A DNA stretch of 21,731 nt. Source: JAWXVD01 sp044425705. Its GTDB lineage: Bacteria > Bacillota > Clostridia > Lachnospirales > Lachnospiraceae. A model generated the notes under the pieces. It saw only the letters and a list, made by a program, of their open reading frames with translations. It was not told the origin of the DNA and searched no databases. The position numbers and the translations under genes were made by a program. Shown here in pieces: positions 7,131-16,153 of the stretch; the stretch's first letter is position 1; each line of letters begins with the position of its first letter. The stretch spans positions 1-21,731 of the forward strand of contig JAWXVD010000050.1 of NCBI GenBank assembly GCA_044425705.1. The letters are read 5' to 3'.

Positions 7131-8078
7131 ATGAGTAAAGTAAAAACTTTAAAAAAGAAAGAAAAAGTGTACTTTAATAAAAAAGAATTCAAAGACTGTA
7201 TACCATTATATGTGATTATGGCAATTCCCTTATTGTTCTTTATCATCATAAGGTATTTTCCTATGTATGGATTACAAATTGCATTCAGAGATTTTAAGGC
7301 AGTGGATGGTATCTGGGGTAGTAATTGGGTAGGCATGAAACATCTAATTCGTTTCGTGAGCAGTTATAATTTTTGGACGATTATTAGAAACACATTGACA
7401 TTAAGTGTATATCAATTATTAGTATCTTTTCCATTATCAGTAGGATTTGCACTTGTGTTAAATTCAGCTAGGACTGGAAAGTTCAAAAAGGCAGTGCAAT
7501 TGATTACATATGCACCATACTTCATATCGGTAGTTGTTCTATGTGGTATGACATTACAATTTCTTGCCACAAGGACAGGTATCTTCAATATTATATTGGT
7601 GGCACTTGGAATGAATGAAATTAACTTTATGGGAGAAGCGAGTATGTTTTCTTCTATCTATGTTTGGAGTGGTGTATGGCAAGGTGTAGGTTGGGGAACT
7701 ATCGTTTACTTATCAGCACTTAGTAGTATTGAATCAGACCTTTATGAAGCAGCAGCACTTGATGGTGCGAATAAATTCCAAATTGTGAGACATATTGATT
7801 TTGTAGGTATCTTACCTATGGTAATTACTATGTTGATTATGGATGTAGGAAGATTAATGCAAGTAGGATTCCAAAAAGTATTGTTGTTACAAAATGATAT
7901 GAACATAGCTAATTCGGAAGTTATTCAAACGTATACTTATAAAATTGGTCTTGCTGCACAAGTACCTGACTTTTCGTATTCAGCGGCTATTGGTTTATTT
8001 ACAAGTGTTATTAACTTTATTTTATTAGTTTCAGTAAATAGAATTGCCAAGAAAATTGGCGATAATGGATTATGGTAG
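7131..8078 (+). CDS. Sugar ABC transporter permease, LplB type
   Basis: This is one of two membrane subunits of a carbohydrate ABC importer. The 315-aa protein has about six hydrophobic segments starting near residue 23. The EAA loop that contacts the ATPase is EAAALDGANKFQIVRHI at about residues 206-222. The opening around FPMYGLQIAFRDFKAVDGIWGSNWVG is typical of the LplB subgroup that takes up oligosaccharides with large lipoprotein partners. It has a strong GGAGG site and is followed 9 nt later by the second permease. No ATPase gene is present; such systems commonly share a housekeeping MsmX/UgpC-type ATPase encoded elsewhere. Confidence 0.93.
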   Translation: MSKVKTLKKKEKVYFNKKEFKDCIPLYVIMAIPLLFFIIIRYFPMYGLQIAFRDFKAVDGIWGSNWVGMKHLIRFVSSYNFWTIIRNTLTLSVYQLLVSFPLSVGFALVLNSARTGKFKKAVQLITYAPYFISVVVLCGMTLQFLATRTGIFNIILVALGMNEINFMGEASMFSSIYVWSGVWQGVGWGTIVYLSALSSIESDLYEAAALDGANKFQIVRHIDFVGILPMVITMLIMDVGRLMQVGFQKVLLLQNDMNIANSEVIQTYTYKIGLAAQVPDFSYSAAIGLFTSVINFILLVSVNRIAKKIGDNGLW

Positions 8079-8087
8079 GAGGTAGAA

Positions 8088-8999
8088 ATGAATAGCTTTT
8101 CAACAGTTTTTAAAAAAGGTGTAAGCTTTGAAGATAGAATATTTGTTTTTCTAATTTATGCCATTATGACAATTGCTTTTTGTATTGCAGTATATCCATT
8201 AATTTTAGTAGTAAGCTCATCTTTTAGTTCACCAGATGCAGTAGTGAATGGGAGGGTTATATTATTTCCGGTAGAGTTTACGTTAGAAGCCTATGAAGCG
8301 GTGTTTGAATATAAAGCCATTTGGTCTGGTTATAGAAATACAATCTTTATTTCTACAGTTGGTACGGTGCTGAATGTACTTTTGACATTGATGTTAGCAT
8401 ATCCACTTTCTAGAAAAAGTTTATATGGACGACGTCAAATTACATTTTTACTTACTTTTACTATGATGTTTAGTGCTGGTTTAATACCCACTTACATGTT
8501 GATGCAAAATTTAAGTTTAGTAGGTTCTAGATGGGCAGTCATTGTATTGGGATTGTTGCCAGTAAGAAATGTAATTTTAGCGAGAACTTTTTATGCAGAA
8601 ACCATGGGACAAGATTTAATTGAAGCAGCAAAAATCGATGGAGCTAGTGAGTATGTGATTTTATGGAAGATAGTTATGCCACTATCTAAAGCAATTTTAG
8701 CAGTAATCGCATTATTTACATTTGTAGATTTTTGGAATGAATTCTTTAATTCTATGATTTATTTAAATACCAGTGCTAAATATCCATTACAATTAGTATT
8801 AAGAGAAATTTTGATGTTGAATCAAATTGATCCAAGCGTCATGGCTGTGGATCCAGATACCATGACTGCATTACAAGGAATGGCAGAACTATTAAAATAT
8901 GCTATTATTGTGGTATCAAGTTTACCAGTTATGTGTTTATTCCCATTCGCACAAAAATATTTTGTACGTGGAGTGATGACAGGTGCAGTAAAAGGCTAA
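8088..8999 (+). CDS. Sugar ABC transporter permease, YtcP type
   Basis: This is the second permease of the importer, 303 aa, with about six membrane segments. Its EAA loop is EAAKIDGASEYVILWKIVMP at about residues 179-198. The C-terminus VRGVMTGAVKG is the usual ending of this subgroup. TAGGAGGT lies 4-5 nt before the ATG and overlaps the stop region of the previous gene's end, so translation of the two subunits is probably coupled and stoichiometric. It forms the membrane channel with the LplB-type protein and receives substrate from the lipoprotein encoded next. Confidence 0.93.
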   Translation: MNSFSTVFKKGVSFEDRIFVFLIYAIMTIAFCIAVYPLILVVSSSFSSPDAVVNGRVILFPVEFTLEAYEAVFEYKAIWSGYRNTIFISTVGTVLNVLLTLMLAYPLSRKSLYGRRQITFLLTFTMMFSAGLIPTYMLMQNLSLVGSRWAVIVLGLLPVRNVILARTFYAETMGQDLIEAAKIDGASEYVILWKIVMPLSKAILAVIALFTFVDFWNEFFNSMIYLNTSAKYPLQLVLREILMLNQIDPSVMAVDPDTMTALQGMAELLKYAIIVVSSLPVMCLFPFAQKYFVRGVMTGAVKG

Positions 9000-9034
9000 T
9001 AAAAAATTTATAATGATAAAGGAGAGAAAAGGAA

Positions 9035-10732
9035 ATGAAAAGACTAGTAGCATTATTACTTACAGGATGTATGACATTATCGTTATGTGCATGCTCTAAT
9101 GGAGGAAGTGGAAATCAGGCGTCAACAAGTGACACAGTGGCAGAGGAAGTTGTGATTGAAGGGGATAGTAATGTAAATCCAGCGGGAGAATTTCCAATTG
9201 TAAATGAACCAATTACACTAAACATTATGGTAGCACAAGAAGCAACAGTAGAGGATATGGTAACCAATGAGTTTACTTTATACTTAGAAGAGCTTACAGG
9301 TATCCATATTGAATGGGAAACAGTACCTCAATCTAGTGCATCAGAAAAATTAAATGTTATGTTATCTACAGGAAGTGAATTACCAGATGTATTTATGGGA
9401 TTTGATATCAATTTATCACAACAGAATACGTTTGGAAAAGACCAAGGTATGTTTGTAAATCTTGAACCATATTTAGAAACATATGGACCAAATATCTTAA
9501 AATCCTTTGAAGATATGCCAACATTAGAAGCTATGTCAAAATTGCCAACAGGTGAGCTTTATGGAATTTCTGGGGCAGAAGAAACATTCCATGTTAAATT
9601 CCAAGAAAAATTGTGGATTCATGAAGATTATGTAGAAGCTTTAGGCGGAGAATTACCAACTACTACAGATGAATTTAAAGAAATGTTAATTAAGATTCGT
9701 GATGAAGATATCAATGGAAATGGGAATACAAGTGATGAAATTCCATTGATCGGAGCAACAACAGGTTGGTCAACTGATCCAGTACCATTTATTATGTCAG
9801 CATTTATTGAATATTATGAAATGGATAACGTAGTAAGTGCAGAAATTCCTTTAACAGTAGTAGACGGAGAAATTAAAGTAGCAGCTGGAATAGATGATTT
9901 TAAAGAAGGTCTTATGTATATGAATGAGTTGGTATCGGAAGGATTATTAGATCCAGTGTCCTTTACTCAAGATCAAAATCAGCTTAAAACGTTAACAGGT
10001 AATGAAGAAAATATTGTTGGTGTTGTAGCGTCAGGTGCACCAGGTGGAGCTGTCAATGGAGTGGAAAATCATATGAAGTGGACAGCAATCCAACCATTAG
10101 TTGGCCCTTCTGGAAATGAATACACAAGATATGTACCATTATCACCTACCATTGGACGTTATGTAATTACTAGTGAATGTGAAAATGTGGAAGCAGCTAT
10201 TAGACTTGTTGATTATTTGATGTCAGAAGAAGGTACTTTAAAATCAAATATAGGAACAGAGGGTGTAGATTGGTATTATAATGAAGATCCAGAAGTGTTA
10301 GGTTTAAATGGTGAACAAGCGGTTTATATCAGGGTGACTCCATACGGAGAGGTTCAAAATGTAAACTGGGGAAAAATTGCACCAAGTAATATGCACGATT
10401 CTCTTAGAAATGGACAGGCGGCAGATGTTAGTGCTACTAATACAGAACAGATGCTTTATGATGAATCAGCGGAAAAATATGAAAGTTTTAATGATAGTAA
10501 GTTTATTCTAGGGGTGGCTATCTTAGACGAGGATATGAGCGAATTTGTAGACATTACAACATCTTTAGAAACATATTTGAAACAAGTATTGACAGAGTAT
10601 ATTGTTGGAACACGTAGTTTTGATACATGGGACGCACACGTTTCTACCCTAGAATCGATGGGAGTGGAAAGATTAGAAGAGATTCTTAATACAACTTATG
10701 CAGCGCAATACGGCTCTTATGGATTGGAGTAA
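9035..10732 (+). CDS. Extracellular sugar-binding lipoprotein (LplA-like)
   Basis: This 565-aa protein is the substrate-binding subunit of the importer. The signal sequence MKRLVALLLTGCMTLSLCAC ends in lipobox LCAC, so cleavage before C20 and lipid anchoring to the outer face of the membrane are expected. A Ser/Asn/Gly-rich linker follows. The mature part matches large family 1 solute-binding proteins: ITLNIMVAQEATVEDM, then KLNVMLSTGSELPDVFMG near the start. An EF-hand-like acidic loop DINGNGNTSDEIPL (about residues 229-242) suggests calcium binding, common in this group. Substrate is not readable from sequence; the neighbouring sulfatase and fucosidase point to a sulfated fucosylated glycan. 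A weak terminator follows, which may set higher expression of this gene than of the enzymes. Confidence 0.92.
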   Translation: MKRLVALLLTGCMTLSLCACSNGGSGNQASTSDTVAEEVVIEGDSNVNPAGEFPIVNEPITLNIMVAQEATVEDMVTNEFTLYLEELTGIHIEWETVPQSSASEKLNVMLSTGSELPDVFMGFDINLSQQNTFGKDQGMFVNLEPYLETYGPNILKSFEDMPTLEAMSKLPTGELYGISGAEETFHVKFQEKLWIHEDYVEALGGELPTTTDEFKEMLIKIRDEDINGNGNTSDEIPLIGATTGWSTDPVPFIMSAFIEYYEMDNVVSAEIPLTVVDGEIKVAAGIDDFKEGLMYMNELVSEGLLDPVSFTQDQNQLKTLTGNEENIVGVVASGAPGGAVNGVENHMKWTAIQPLVGPSGNEYTRYVPLSPTIGRYVITSECENVEAAIRLVDYLMSEEGTLKSNIGTEGVDWYYNEDPEVLGLNGEQAVYIRVTPYGEVQNVNWGKIAPSNMHDSLRNGQAADVSATNTEQMLYDESAEKYESFNDSKFILGVAILDEDMSEFVDITTSLETYLKQVLTEYIVGTRSFDTWDAHVSTLESMGVERLEEILNTTYAAQYGSYGLE

Positions 10733-10748
10733 GAAAAATAAGTAAAAG

Positions 10749-10774
10749 AGTGGAGAGAGATCTTCACTTTTTTT
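10749..10774 (+). terminator. Attenuating terminator between binding protein and sulfatase
   Basis: AGTGGAGA (10749-10756) pairs with TCTTCACT (10761-10768) with one wobble and a GAGA tetraloop, followed by a T-run. It is short enough to be leaky, which would favour transporter over enzyme mRNA. Confidence 0.7.
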
Positions 10775-10799
10775 ACAAAATAAGAAAAGAGGAAGGATT

Positions 10800-12263
10800 A
10801 TGAATAAAAAACCAAATATAGTATTTTTGTTAACGGATGATCAGAGGTTTGATACCATACATGCACTAGGAAATGAGGAGATTAAAACACCAAACATGGA
10901 TTACTTGGTGAATCATGGAACTTCATTTACGAATGCGCATATTCCAGGAGGGACATCGGGGGCAATCTGCATGCCTTCTCGCGCCATGATCAATACGGGA
11001 AGAACTTTATTTCATTTAGAGAGAGAAGGGCAGAATATCCCTTGTGAGCATCGGACGTTAGGAGAAATTTTGAAAGAAGATGGATATTTTACATTTGGTA
11101 CAGGAAAATGGCATAACGGGCCACCAGCCTTTACAAGAAGTTTTGATTATGGAGAAAATATCTTCTTTGGTGGAATGTGGGATCACTGGAATGTGCCAAC
11201 GAACTATTATGATCCAACGGGAGAATATGATAATGTAATTAATTTTGTGGGAAATGCAGCAAATAGCAATAAAGTGACTAAGGTACATTGTGATAAATTT
11301 AATCCAGGTGTTCACTCAAGTGAATTGTTGTCAAAGACAACGGTAGAGTTTATTGAGGGAGCAAATAGGGAGCAGCCTTTCTTTGTTTATACCGCATATT
11401 TGGCGCCACATGACCCAAGAACTATGCCAGAAGAATATAAAAATATGTATGATATAGATAGCATAAAATTGCCACCTAATTTTACAAAGGATCCTGTTGA
11501 TTTTGGAGTGAAAAATATTCGTGACGAAGTGTTGGCAACTTACCCTAGGGATGAAAGAAATATTAAGGAACAGATTGCAGAGTATTATGGTATGATTACT
11601 CATTTGGATCATGAAATTGGTAAGGTGATCGATGCAGTTAGAAGAAAAGGTGAATTGGAAAATACGATTTTCATTTTAGCTGGAGACAATGGACTTGCCA
11701 TGGGATGTCATGGGTTAATGGGAAAACAAAATCACTATGAGCATAGTATTAGAATTCCGTTAGTATTTTCAGGTAGGGGTATTCCGGAAGGAAAGAAAGT
11801 AGACAATTATGTATATCTGTTAGATATTTTCCCAACAATCTGTGAGATGTTAGGGATAGATATTCCAGAAAGTGTAGAAGGGAAAAGTTTCTATCCTATG
11901 TTTACGGATGATACTTATAAAACAAGAGAAAATTTATATTTTGCCTATAATGACTTAATTCGTAGTGTGAAGACCTCAAAATATAAGATGATTCAATATA
12001 AAAAAATGGAAAATAGATGTGCAGTAGTAGAGGGTGAAAGTTCATCAGTGGAAGCAAATAAAACTACAATGCCAGATTATAGTTCAAAAATAGAATTATT
12101 TGATTTGGAAAAAGATCCTTATGAAATGCAAAATATAGCAGCTGAAAATCCTGAAATTGTGGAAGAATTAACTACTGTTTTATATAATTTCCGTGATGAA
12201 TGGGATGATTTAGGTCATGATTTAGGGCGGAAATACTGGGATGATTTCAAAGCTGAAAAATAG
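10800..12263 (+). CDS. Cys-type sulfatase (family S1)
   Basis: The 487-aa protein is a type I sulfatase that removes sulfate esters, here probably from an imported sugar. The maturation motif is C57-M-P-S-R61; C57 would be converted to formylglycine, in anaerobes by a radical-SAM maturase (anSME) that is not in this window. Metal and active-site residues visible are D13-D14 (LLTDDQR), TGKWH at 101-105, H204 (APHDPR), D296-N297 (AGDNG) and K309 (HGLMGK). There is no signal peptide, so it should act in the cytoplasm. The start follows GAGGAAGG closely. It begins 67 nt after the binding-protein gene and is followed by a beta-helix protein preceded by element copy E. Substrate (fucose sulfate, galactose sulfate or other) cannot be told from sequence. 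Confidence 0.92.
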   Translation: MNKKPNIVFLLTDDQRFDTIHALGNEEIKTPNMDYLVNHGTSFTNAHIPGGTSGAICMPSRAMINTGRTLFHLEREGQNIPCEHRTLGEILKEDGYFTFGTGKWHNGPPAFTRSFDYGENIFFGGMWDHWNVPTNYYDPTGEYDNVINFVGNAANSNKVTKVHCDKFNPGVHSSELLSKTTVEFIEGANREQPFFVYTAYLAPHDPRTMPEEYKNMYDIDSIKLPPNFTKDPVDFGVKNIRDEVLATYPRDERNIKEQIAEYYGMITHLDHEIGKVIDAVRRKGELENTIFILAGDNGLAMGCHGLMGKQNHYEHSIRIPLVFSGRGIPEGKKVDNYVYLLDIFPTICEMLGIDIPESVEGKSFYPMFTDDTYKTRENLYFAYNDLIRSVKTSKYKMIQYKKMENRCAVVEGESSSVEANKTTMPDYSSKIELFDLEKDPYEMQNIAAENPEIVEELTTVLYNFRDEWDDLGHDLGRKYWDDFKAEK

Positions 12264-12282
12264 AATATATGGTTTATCAATT

Positions 12283-12341
12283 GGCGATTTATTTCTATGG
12301 AGATAAGTTGCCAGATTTTAGAAAAAAGGAATGGTATGTAT
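12283..12341 (+). repeat. Structured leader element, copy E (before the beta-helix gene)
   Basis: This copy lacks P1. P2 is GGCGATTTAT (12283-12292) with ATAAGTTGCC (12303-12312), 10 bp with two wobbles, closing over only about 10 nt with no P4. The tail CCAGATTTTAGAAAAAAGG ends near ATG 12342, 27 nt after CCAG. It starts 19 nt after the sulfatase stop. Confidence 0.62.
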
Positions 12342-14519
12342 ATGAAAAATATTTATGTAGCACCTAATGGAGTAGATTCCAATGAAGGAAATATAGATTT
12401 TCCAATTTTAACTGTTCAGGAAGCGAAAAAACGTGTGCTTGCTGTAGAAAGTGAAGAAGTAAATGTGATATTTCGGGGAGGAATCTATCCAATTACAGAA
12501 ACAATTCTTTTCCATACTTATGATGGTGGAAGTGAAAATAAGAAAGTAACATATAAAGCCTATGAGAATGAAGTGCCTGTATTTTCTTCGGCGAAATCAA
12601 TTACTGATTGGATTAAAAAAGATCCAGAGGACTTACCAGAACAATCAAAAGGTAGGGTATATATGGCAAAGTTTCCAGAGGGAGTAGACAAAATTCTCAC
12701 AGTATTTGATGGAGAAGAATGTGTAGAACGTTGCCACAGTGATTTTGTAATGCCAGAAATTATGCAAGAATATAAGAGAATGGACAGTCTCAATGTTTCT
12801 TGTGAAGAAGAAAGGCACTTATTAAAGAGAGTAGATTTTAAAGCAGGGTTTCTAAAACAAAGAGACAATATGGAAGATGTGGAGCTTCGTTTTATGCCAG
12901 TACCTTGGACAATGAATTTACTACCTTTAGAAAAGGTGGATGAAGAAAATAATGTAGGAACTCTTGGAATAGAAGCAACCACACCTTTAAGTGGAAAACC
13001 TGATGGTATGCGAGTAGAGAATGATATTATGTATTTGACTACCGAAGGACAGTTTTGTACGAACTCTAAAAAGCGAGAAATTTATTATTTGGGAGATCCC
13101 ACTGGAAAAGACTTTAAGACACCAACTGTGAAGTGCTATTTCTTTATTGAAGGAAATATTGATTATGAAGGCAAAGAAGATGTGCCAGTAGAAAACTTGC
13201 ATTTTGAAGGGCTGGAGTTTGCATATGGATTACGAGATACCACGGAGGTTGATTATAAAGGTTCTGGTATACAACATGATTGGGAAATGTTTGATAAAAC
13301 CAATTCTTTAATTCGTTTTCGAGGTGCTAAAGGTTGTTCTTTTACAGGCTGCCACATACATTCTACTAGCGCTACAGCAATAAGATTAGATTTATATTGC
13401 CAGAAGATGACTATAAAAAATAATTTATTAGATAATATTGGGAATATGGGAATTTTGCTTTGTGGATATGGTCCTGGAACAAAGGATGTGAATAAGTATA
13501 ATCTGGTGACCAATAATATAATCACTAGATGTGGGGCGGAGATTTGGCATGGTCATGCCATTTTCCTATGGCAAAGTGGAGAAAATATGATCTCTCATAA
13601 TACCATTCACCATAGTGCAAGAAAGGGAGTTGGTCTATGTGGAGTGAGAGTCACTATTTTAGAACATAGGTCACACACTTTTGACGAAGCTACTAAAAGT
13701 ATTCGCTGGAATGAGATTGATGAGACTTTTAGAAATAGTGAGGATGAATTTGAGAATTATTTACCATATTTACATACTAGAAATAATTTGATTGAAAAAA
13801 ATAATATCTATAAGGTATTAGAAAAAATAGGGGATGGTTCAGCTATTAATGTTTCTGGTGCAGGAGATGGAAATATCATCAGAGAAAATTATATTCATCA
13901 TATCCCAACTTATTTTTCAAGTTCTACTTTAAGAACAGATGATTGGCAATGCGGAACGCTGATGGAGAGAAATGTTATCTATAAATCTAATATTTCTGCT
14001 ATTACAAGAAAAAATTATAATCATTTGGTTAACAACTTTATGATTGACACTAATGTTGCCAATGGGTATGTAAGATTTGCATCTTATCCTAATGAAAAAG
14101 CGAATTATGGCTCGATTATTAAAAATAATATTTACTATGATAGTGAATATGAGTTTGTTCCCTTCGGAAAGGGATATTTAGTATCCGAGGAAGCTACCTT
14201 ACCTGAAAATTGTGAGATTTCTAATAATTTATTCTATTCCCAAAAAGGAAATTCTACTTTGGAAAAACATCTGAAAGAAAATAATGAAAAGGGAAGTAAA
14301 ATTGGCAATCCACTATTTCGTGATATTGAAAAAGGTGATTTTAGATTTCAGGAAGATTCTTTTGCTCTCCAAATGGGAATTGATGAAATTGATGTTTCAA
14401 CTACAGGAGTTAGTGAGGAATATCCAGAAAGATTAAGAAAATTAGAGTATATAGGTTCAATGGATGATGACTATGAAAGAGGTAGTAATCCTAATAAAAA
14501 GAATTATAATTGGTGGTAG
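12342..14519 (+). CDS. Right-handed parallel beta-helix protein, probable carbohydrate-active enzyme
   Basis: The 725-aa protein opens with NIYVAPNGVDSNEG and FPILTVQEAKKRV, then VNVIFRGGIYPITETI, the usual start of bacterial beta-helix glycan enzymes. Repeated short strands with Asn ladders fill the middle (SFTGCHIHSTSATAI, TIKNNLLDNIGNMGILL, NLVTNNIITRCGAEI, MISHNTIHHSARKGVGL), typical of pectate-lyase-like folds. It resembles proteins placed in GH141 and similar groups, some of which cleave fucosidic links, but I cannot fix a family or catalytic residues. No signal peptide. An earlier in-frame ATG at 12297 lies inside element copy E, and ATG 12336 is also possible; 12342 fits the spacing of the other copies. 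It lies between a sulfatase and a fucosidase, so a role in the same glycan pathway is likely. Confidence 0.78.
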   Translation: MKNIYVAPNGVDSNEGNIDFPILTVQEAKKRVLAVESEEVNVIFRGGIYPITETILFHTYDGGSENKKVTYKAYENEVPVFSSAKSITDWIKKDPEDLPEQSKGRVYMAKFPEGVDKILTVFDGEECVERCHSDFVMPEIMQEYKRMDSLNVSCEEERHLLKRVDFKAGFLKQRDNMEDVELRFMPVPWTMNLLPLEKVDEENNVGTLGIEATTPLSGKPDGMRVENDIMYLTTEGQFCTNSKKREIYYLGDPTGKDFKTPTVKCYFFIEGNIDYEGKEDVPVENLHFEGLEFAYGLRDTTEVDYKGSGIQHDWEMFDKTNSLIRFRGAKGCSFTGCHIHSTSATAIRLDLYCQKMTIKNNLLDNIGNMGILLCGYGPGTKDVNKYNLVTNNIITRCGAEIWHGHAIFLWQSGENMISHNTIHHSARKGVGLCGVRVTILEHRSHTFDEATKSIRWNEIDETFRNSEDEFENYLPYLHTRNNLIEKNNIYKVLEKIGDGSAINVSGAGDGNIIRENYIHHIPTYFSSSTLRTDDWQCGTLMERNVIYKSNISAITRKNYNHLVNNFMIDTNVANGYVRFASYPNEKANYGSIIKNNIYYDSEYEFVPFGKGYLVSEEATLPENCEISNNLFYSQKGNSTLEKHLKENNEKGSKIGNPLFRDIEKGDFRFQEDSFALQMGIDEIDVSTTGVSEEYPERLRKLEYIGSMDDDYERGSNPNKKNYNWW

Positions 14520-14529
14520 GAGAAGAAAG

Positions 14530-14635
14530 GTTGAAAATAAGATTTTTCAACTAGAAATGTATCTCTTGACGGAAAGTTCTTAAAAAAAGAAATGACTATA
14601 AATTACCAGAATGAGAGAAAGTGACGGTTATAAAC
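14530..14635 (+). repeat. Structured leader element, copy C (before the fucosidase)
   Basis: P1: GTTGAAAAT (14530-14538), loop AAG, ATTTTTCAAC (14542-14551) with one bulged T. The sequence TCTCTTGAC matches the P3 region of copy D. P2 is worn: its 3' side reads ATAAATTACCAG and pairs poorly with AGAAATGTAT. TTCTT and AAGAA around an A-run could be a P4 remnant. The tail GAGAGAAAG (14612-14620) and TGACGG reaches ATG 14636, 26 nt after CCAG. It begins 10 nt after the previous stop. Confidence 0.7.
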
Positions 14636-16153
14636 ATGCAAGAAACAACACAATTAGAATTTATGAAATCATATTTGAAAAAAATAGATTGTGTCATAGA
14701 AAATGGAGTTTATAAAGATGATTGGAAGTCTTTAAGTAATCACAAGGTACCTGATTGGTACCAAGATGCTAAGTTTGGAATTTTTATACATTGGGGGCCA
14801 TATTCATTGGCGGAGTATGGAAATGAATGGTATCCACGTTTTATGTACCAACCCAATATGGAACGGAGAGGACAAAATTACTACGAACATCATAAAGAGG
14901 TCTATGGAGAGCCCAAGGAGTTTGGATATAAGGATATGATTCCTATGTTTCAGGCGGAAAAATTTGATGCTGCTTCTTGGGCTGAGTTATTTCAAGAATC
15001 GGGGGCAAAATTTGTAATGCCAGTAGCGGAACATCATGATGGTTTTCAAATGTATGACAGTGAAATCTCAGATTGGTGTGCTAGCAAAATGGGACCGAAA
15101 AAAGATGTGATGGGGATTTTAAAAGAAGAAGTAGAAAAAAGAGACATGATATTTACAGCTTCTTCTCATCGTGTAGAACATTATTGGTTTTTAGGTGGTG
15201 GTCGTTTATTTGATAGTGATATGCCACCAGCAGGTGAAGAAATTCCCTATGGGGATTTATATTGGCCTTCTGTACCAGATGATATTTTCCAACATCATGA
15301 AATTGATACGGAAGTTGATACTTTATTTATGGAAGATTGGCTAGTACGGACTTGCGAAATTGTAGATAAATATAAACCTAAAATTTTATATTTTGATTGG
15401 TGGATTCAAGTACTACCGATGAAACCTTATTTGAAAAAATTTGCGGCCTATTACTATAATCGAGCAAATGAATGGGGGCAAGAAGTAACCGTCGTGTTTA
15501 AGCATGATGCTTATGCCTATTCTTCTGGGATTAGAACCATTGAAAGGGGACAATTAGCAAATATTTCACCTAATTATTGGCAAATTGATACCTCTGTAGC
15601 TAAGAATTCTTGGAGTTACACAAAAGATAACGATTATAAGAGTTCTTATGAAATTCTTTGTGATTTAATTGATGCAGTAAGCAAAAATGGTTCCATGCTA
15701 TTAAATATTGGCCCTAAGGCAGATGGAACAATTCCCAAAGAAGATGAAGCAATATTACGGCAAGTAGGGAAGTGGATGAAGGTGAATGGAGAAGGCATCT
15801 ATGATACTACATTTTGGAAGGTTTTTGGGGAAGGACCAACGCAAGTGCCAGATGGTTTCTTTACGGAAAGGGATAAGGGTAATTACACATCAGAAGATTT
15901 TCGCTTTACCTATAAGGAAGGTAATATTTATGCCTTCTCTATGAAATGGAGTGCAGATGGTGTGGCTCGGATCAAATCATTGGGTCAAGGATATCACTTG
16001 TTTAAAGGATATTGTAAGACAGCAATTTCAAAGGTAGAAGTATTTGGATCTAAGGTAGGTTGTAATTTTATACATAGTAAAGACTATTTGACTGTGATTT
16101 GTTCGGATATGGAAGAAGGAATGCCTGTTTGTATTAAGGTTACTGTGGAATAA
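14636..16153 (+). CDS. Alpha-L-fucosidase, GH29
   Basis: This 505-aa glycoside hydrolase should release alpha-linked L-fucose. The GH29 signature is clear: VPDWYQDAKFGIFIHWGPYS with FGIFIHWG at residues 47-54, EHHDGF at 132-137, and ILYFDW with D254 as the likely nucleophile. E304 in RTIERG is a candidate acid/base, and MLLNIGPKADGTIP is the usual end of the catalytic barrel. No signal peptide is present, so it acts on imported sugar. The in-frame GTG at 14621 lies in the element tail; ATG 14636 is preferred because it keeps the 26-nt spacing. It is the last gene of the glycan operon; no strong terminator follows. Confidence 0.92.
   Translation: MQETTQLEFMKSYLKKIDCVIENGVYKDDWKSLSNHKVPDWYQDAKFGIFIHWGPYSLAEYGNEWYPRFMYQPNMERRGQNYYEHHKEVYGEPKEFGYKDMIPMFQAEKFDAASWAELFQESGAKFVMPVAEHHDGFQMYDSEISDWCASKMGPKKDVMGILKEEVEKRDMIFTASSHRVEHYWFLGGGRLFDSDMPPAGEEIPYGDLYWPSVPDDIFQHHEIDTEVDTLFMEDWLVRTCEIVDKYKPKILYFDWWIQVLPMKPYLKKFAAYYYNRANEWGQEVTVVFKHDAYAYSSGIRTIERGQLANISPNYWQIDTSVAKNSWSYTKDNDYKSSYEILCDLIDAVSKNGSMLLNIGPKADGTIPKEDEAILRQVGKWMKVNGEGIYDTTFWKVFGEGPTQVPDGFFTERDKGNYTSEDFRFTYKEGNIYAFSMKWSADGVARIKSLGQGYHLFKGYCKTAISKVEVFGSKVGCNFIHSKDYLTVICSDMEEGMPVCIKVTVE

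Noticed and set aside
12297..12341. In-frame ATG start extending the beta-helix protein by 15 residues
   Set aside because: It falls in the P2 loop of element copy E and has no ribosome binding site; similarity to the family begins at NIYVAPNG.
12560..12982. Minus-strand open frame of 140 codons within the beta-helix gene
   Set aside because: It is a shadow of the + strand gene: no ribosome binding site, no recognisable domain, and low-complexity Ser-rich translation. The other minus-strand frames fail for the same reasons.
14621..14635. In-frame GTG start extending the fucosidase by 5 residues
   Set aside because: It overlaps the purine-rich tail that would serve as the ribosome binding region; ATG 14636 fits the shared spacing.
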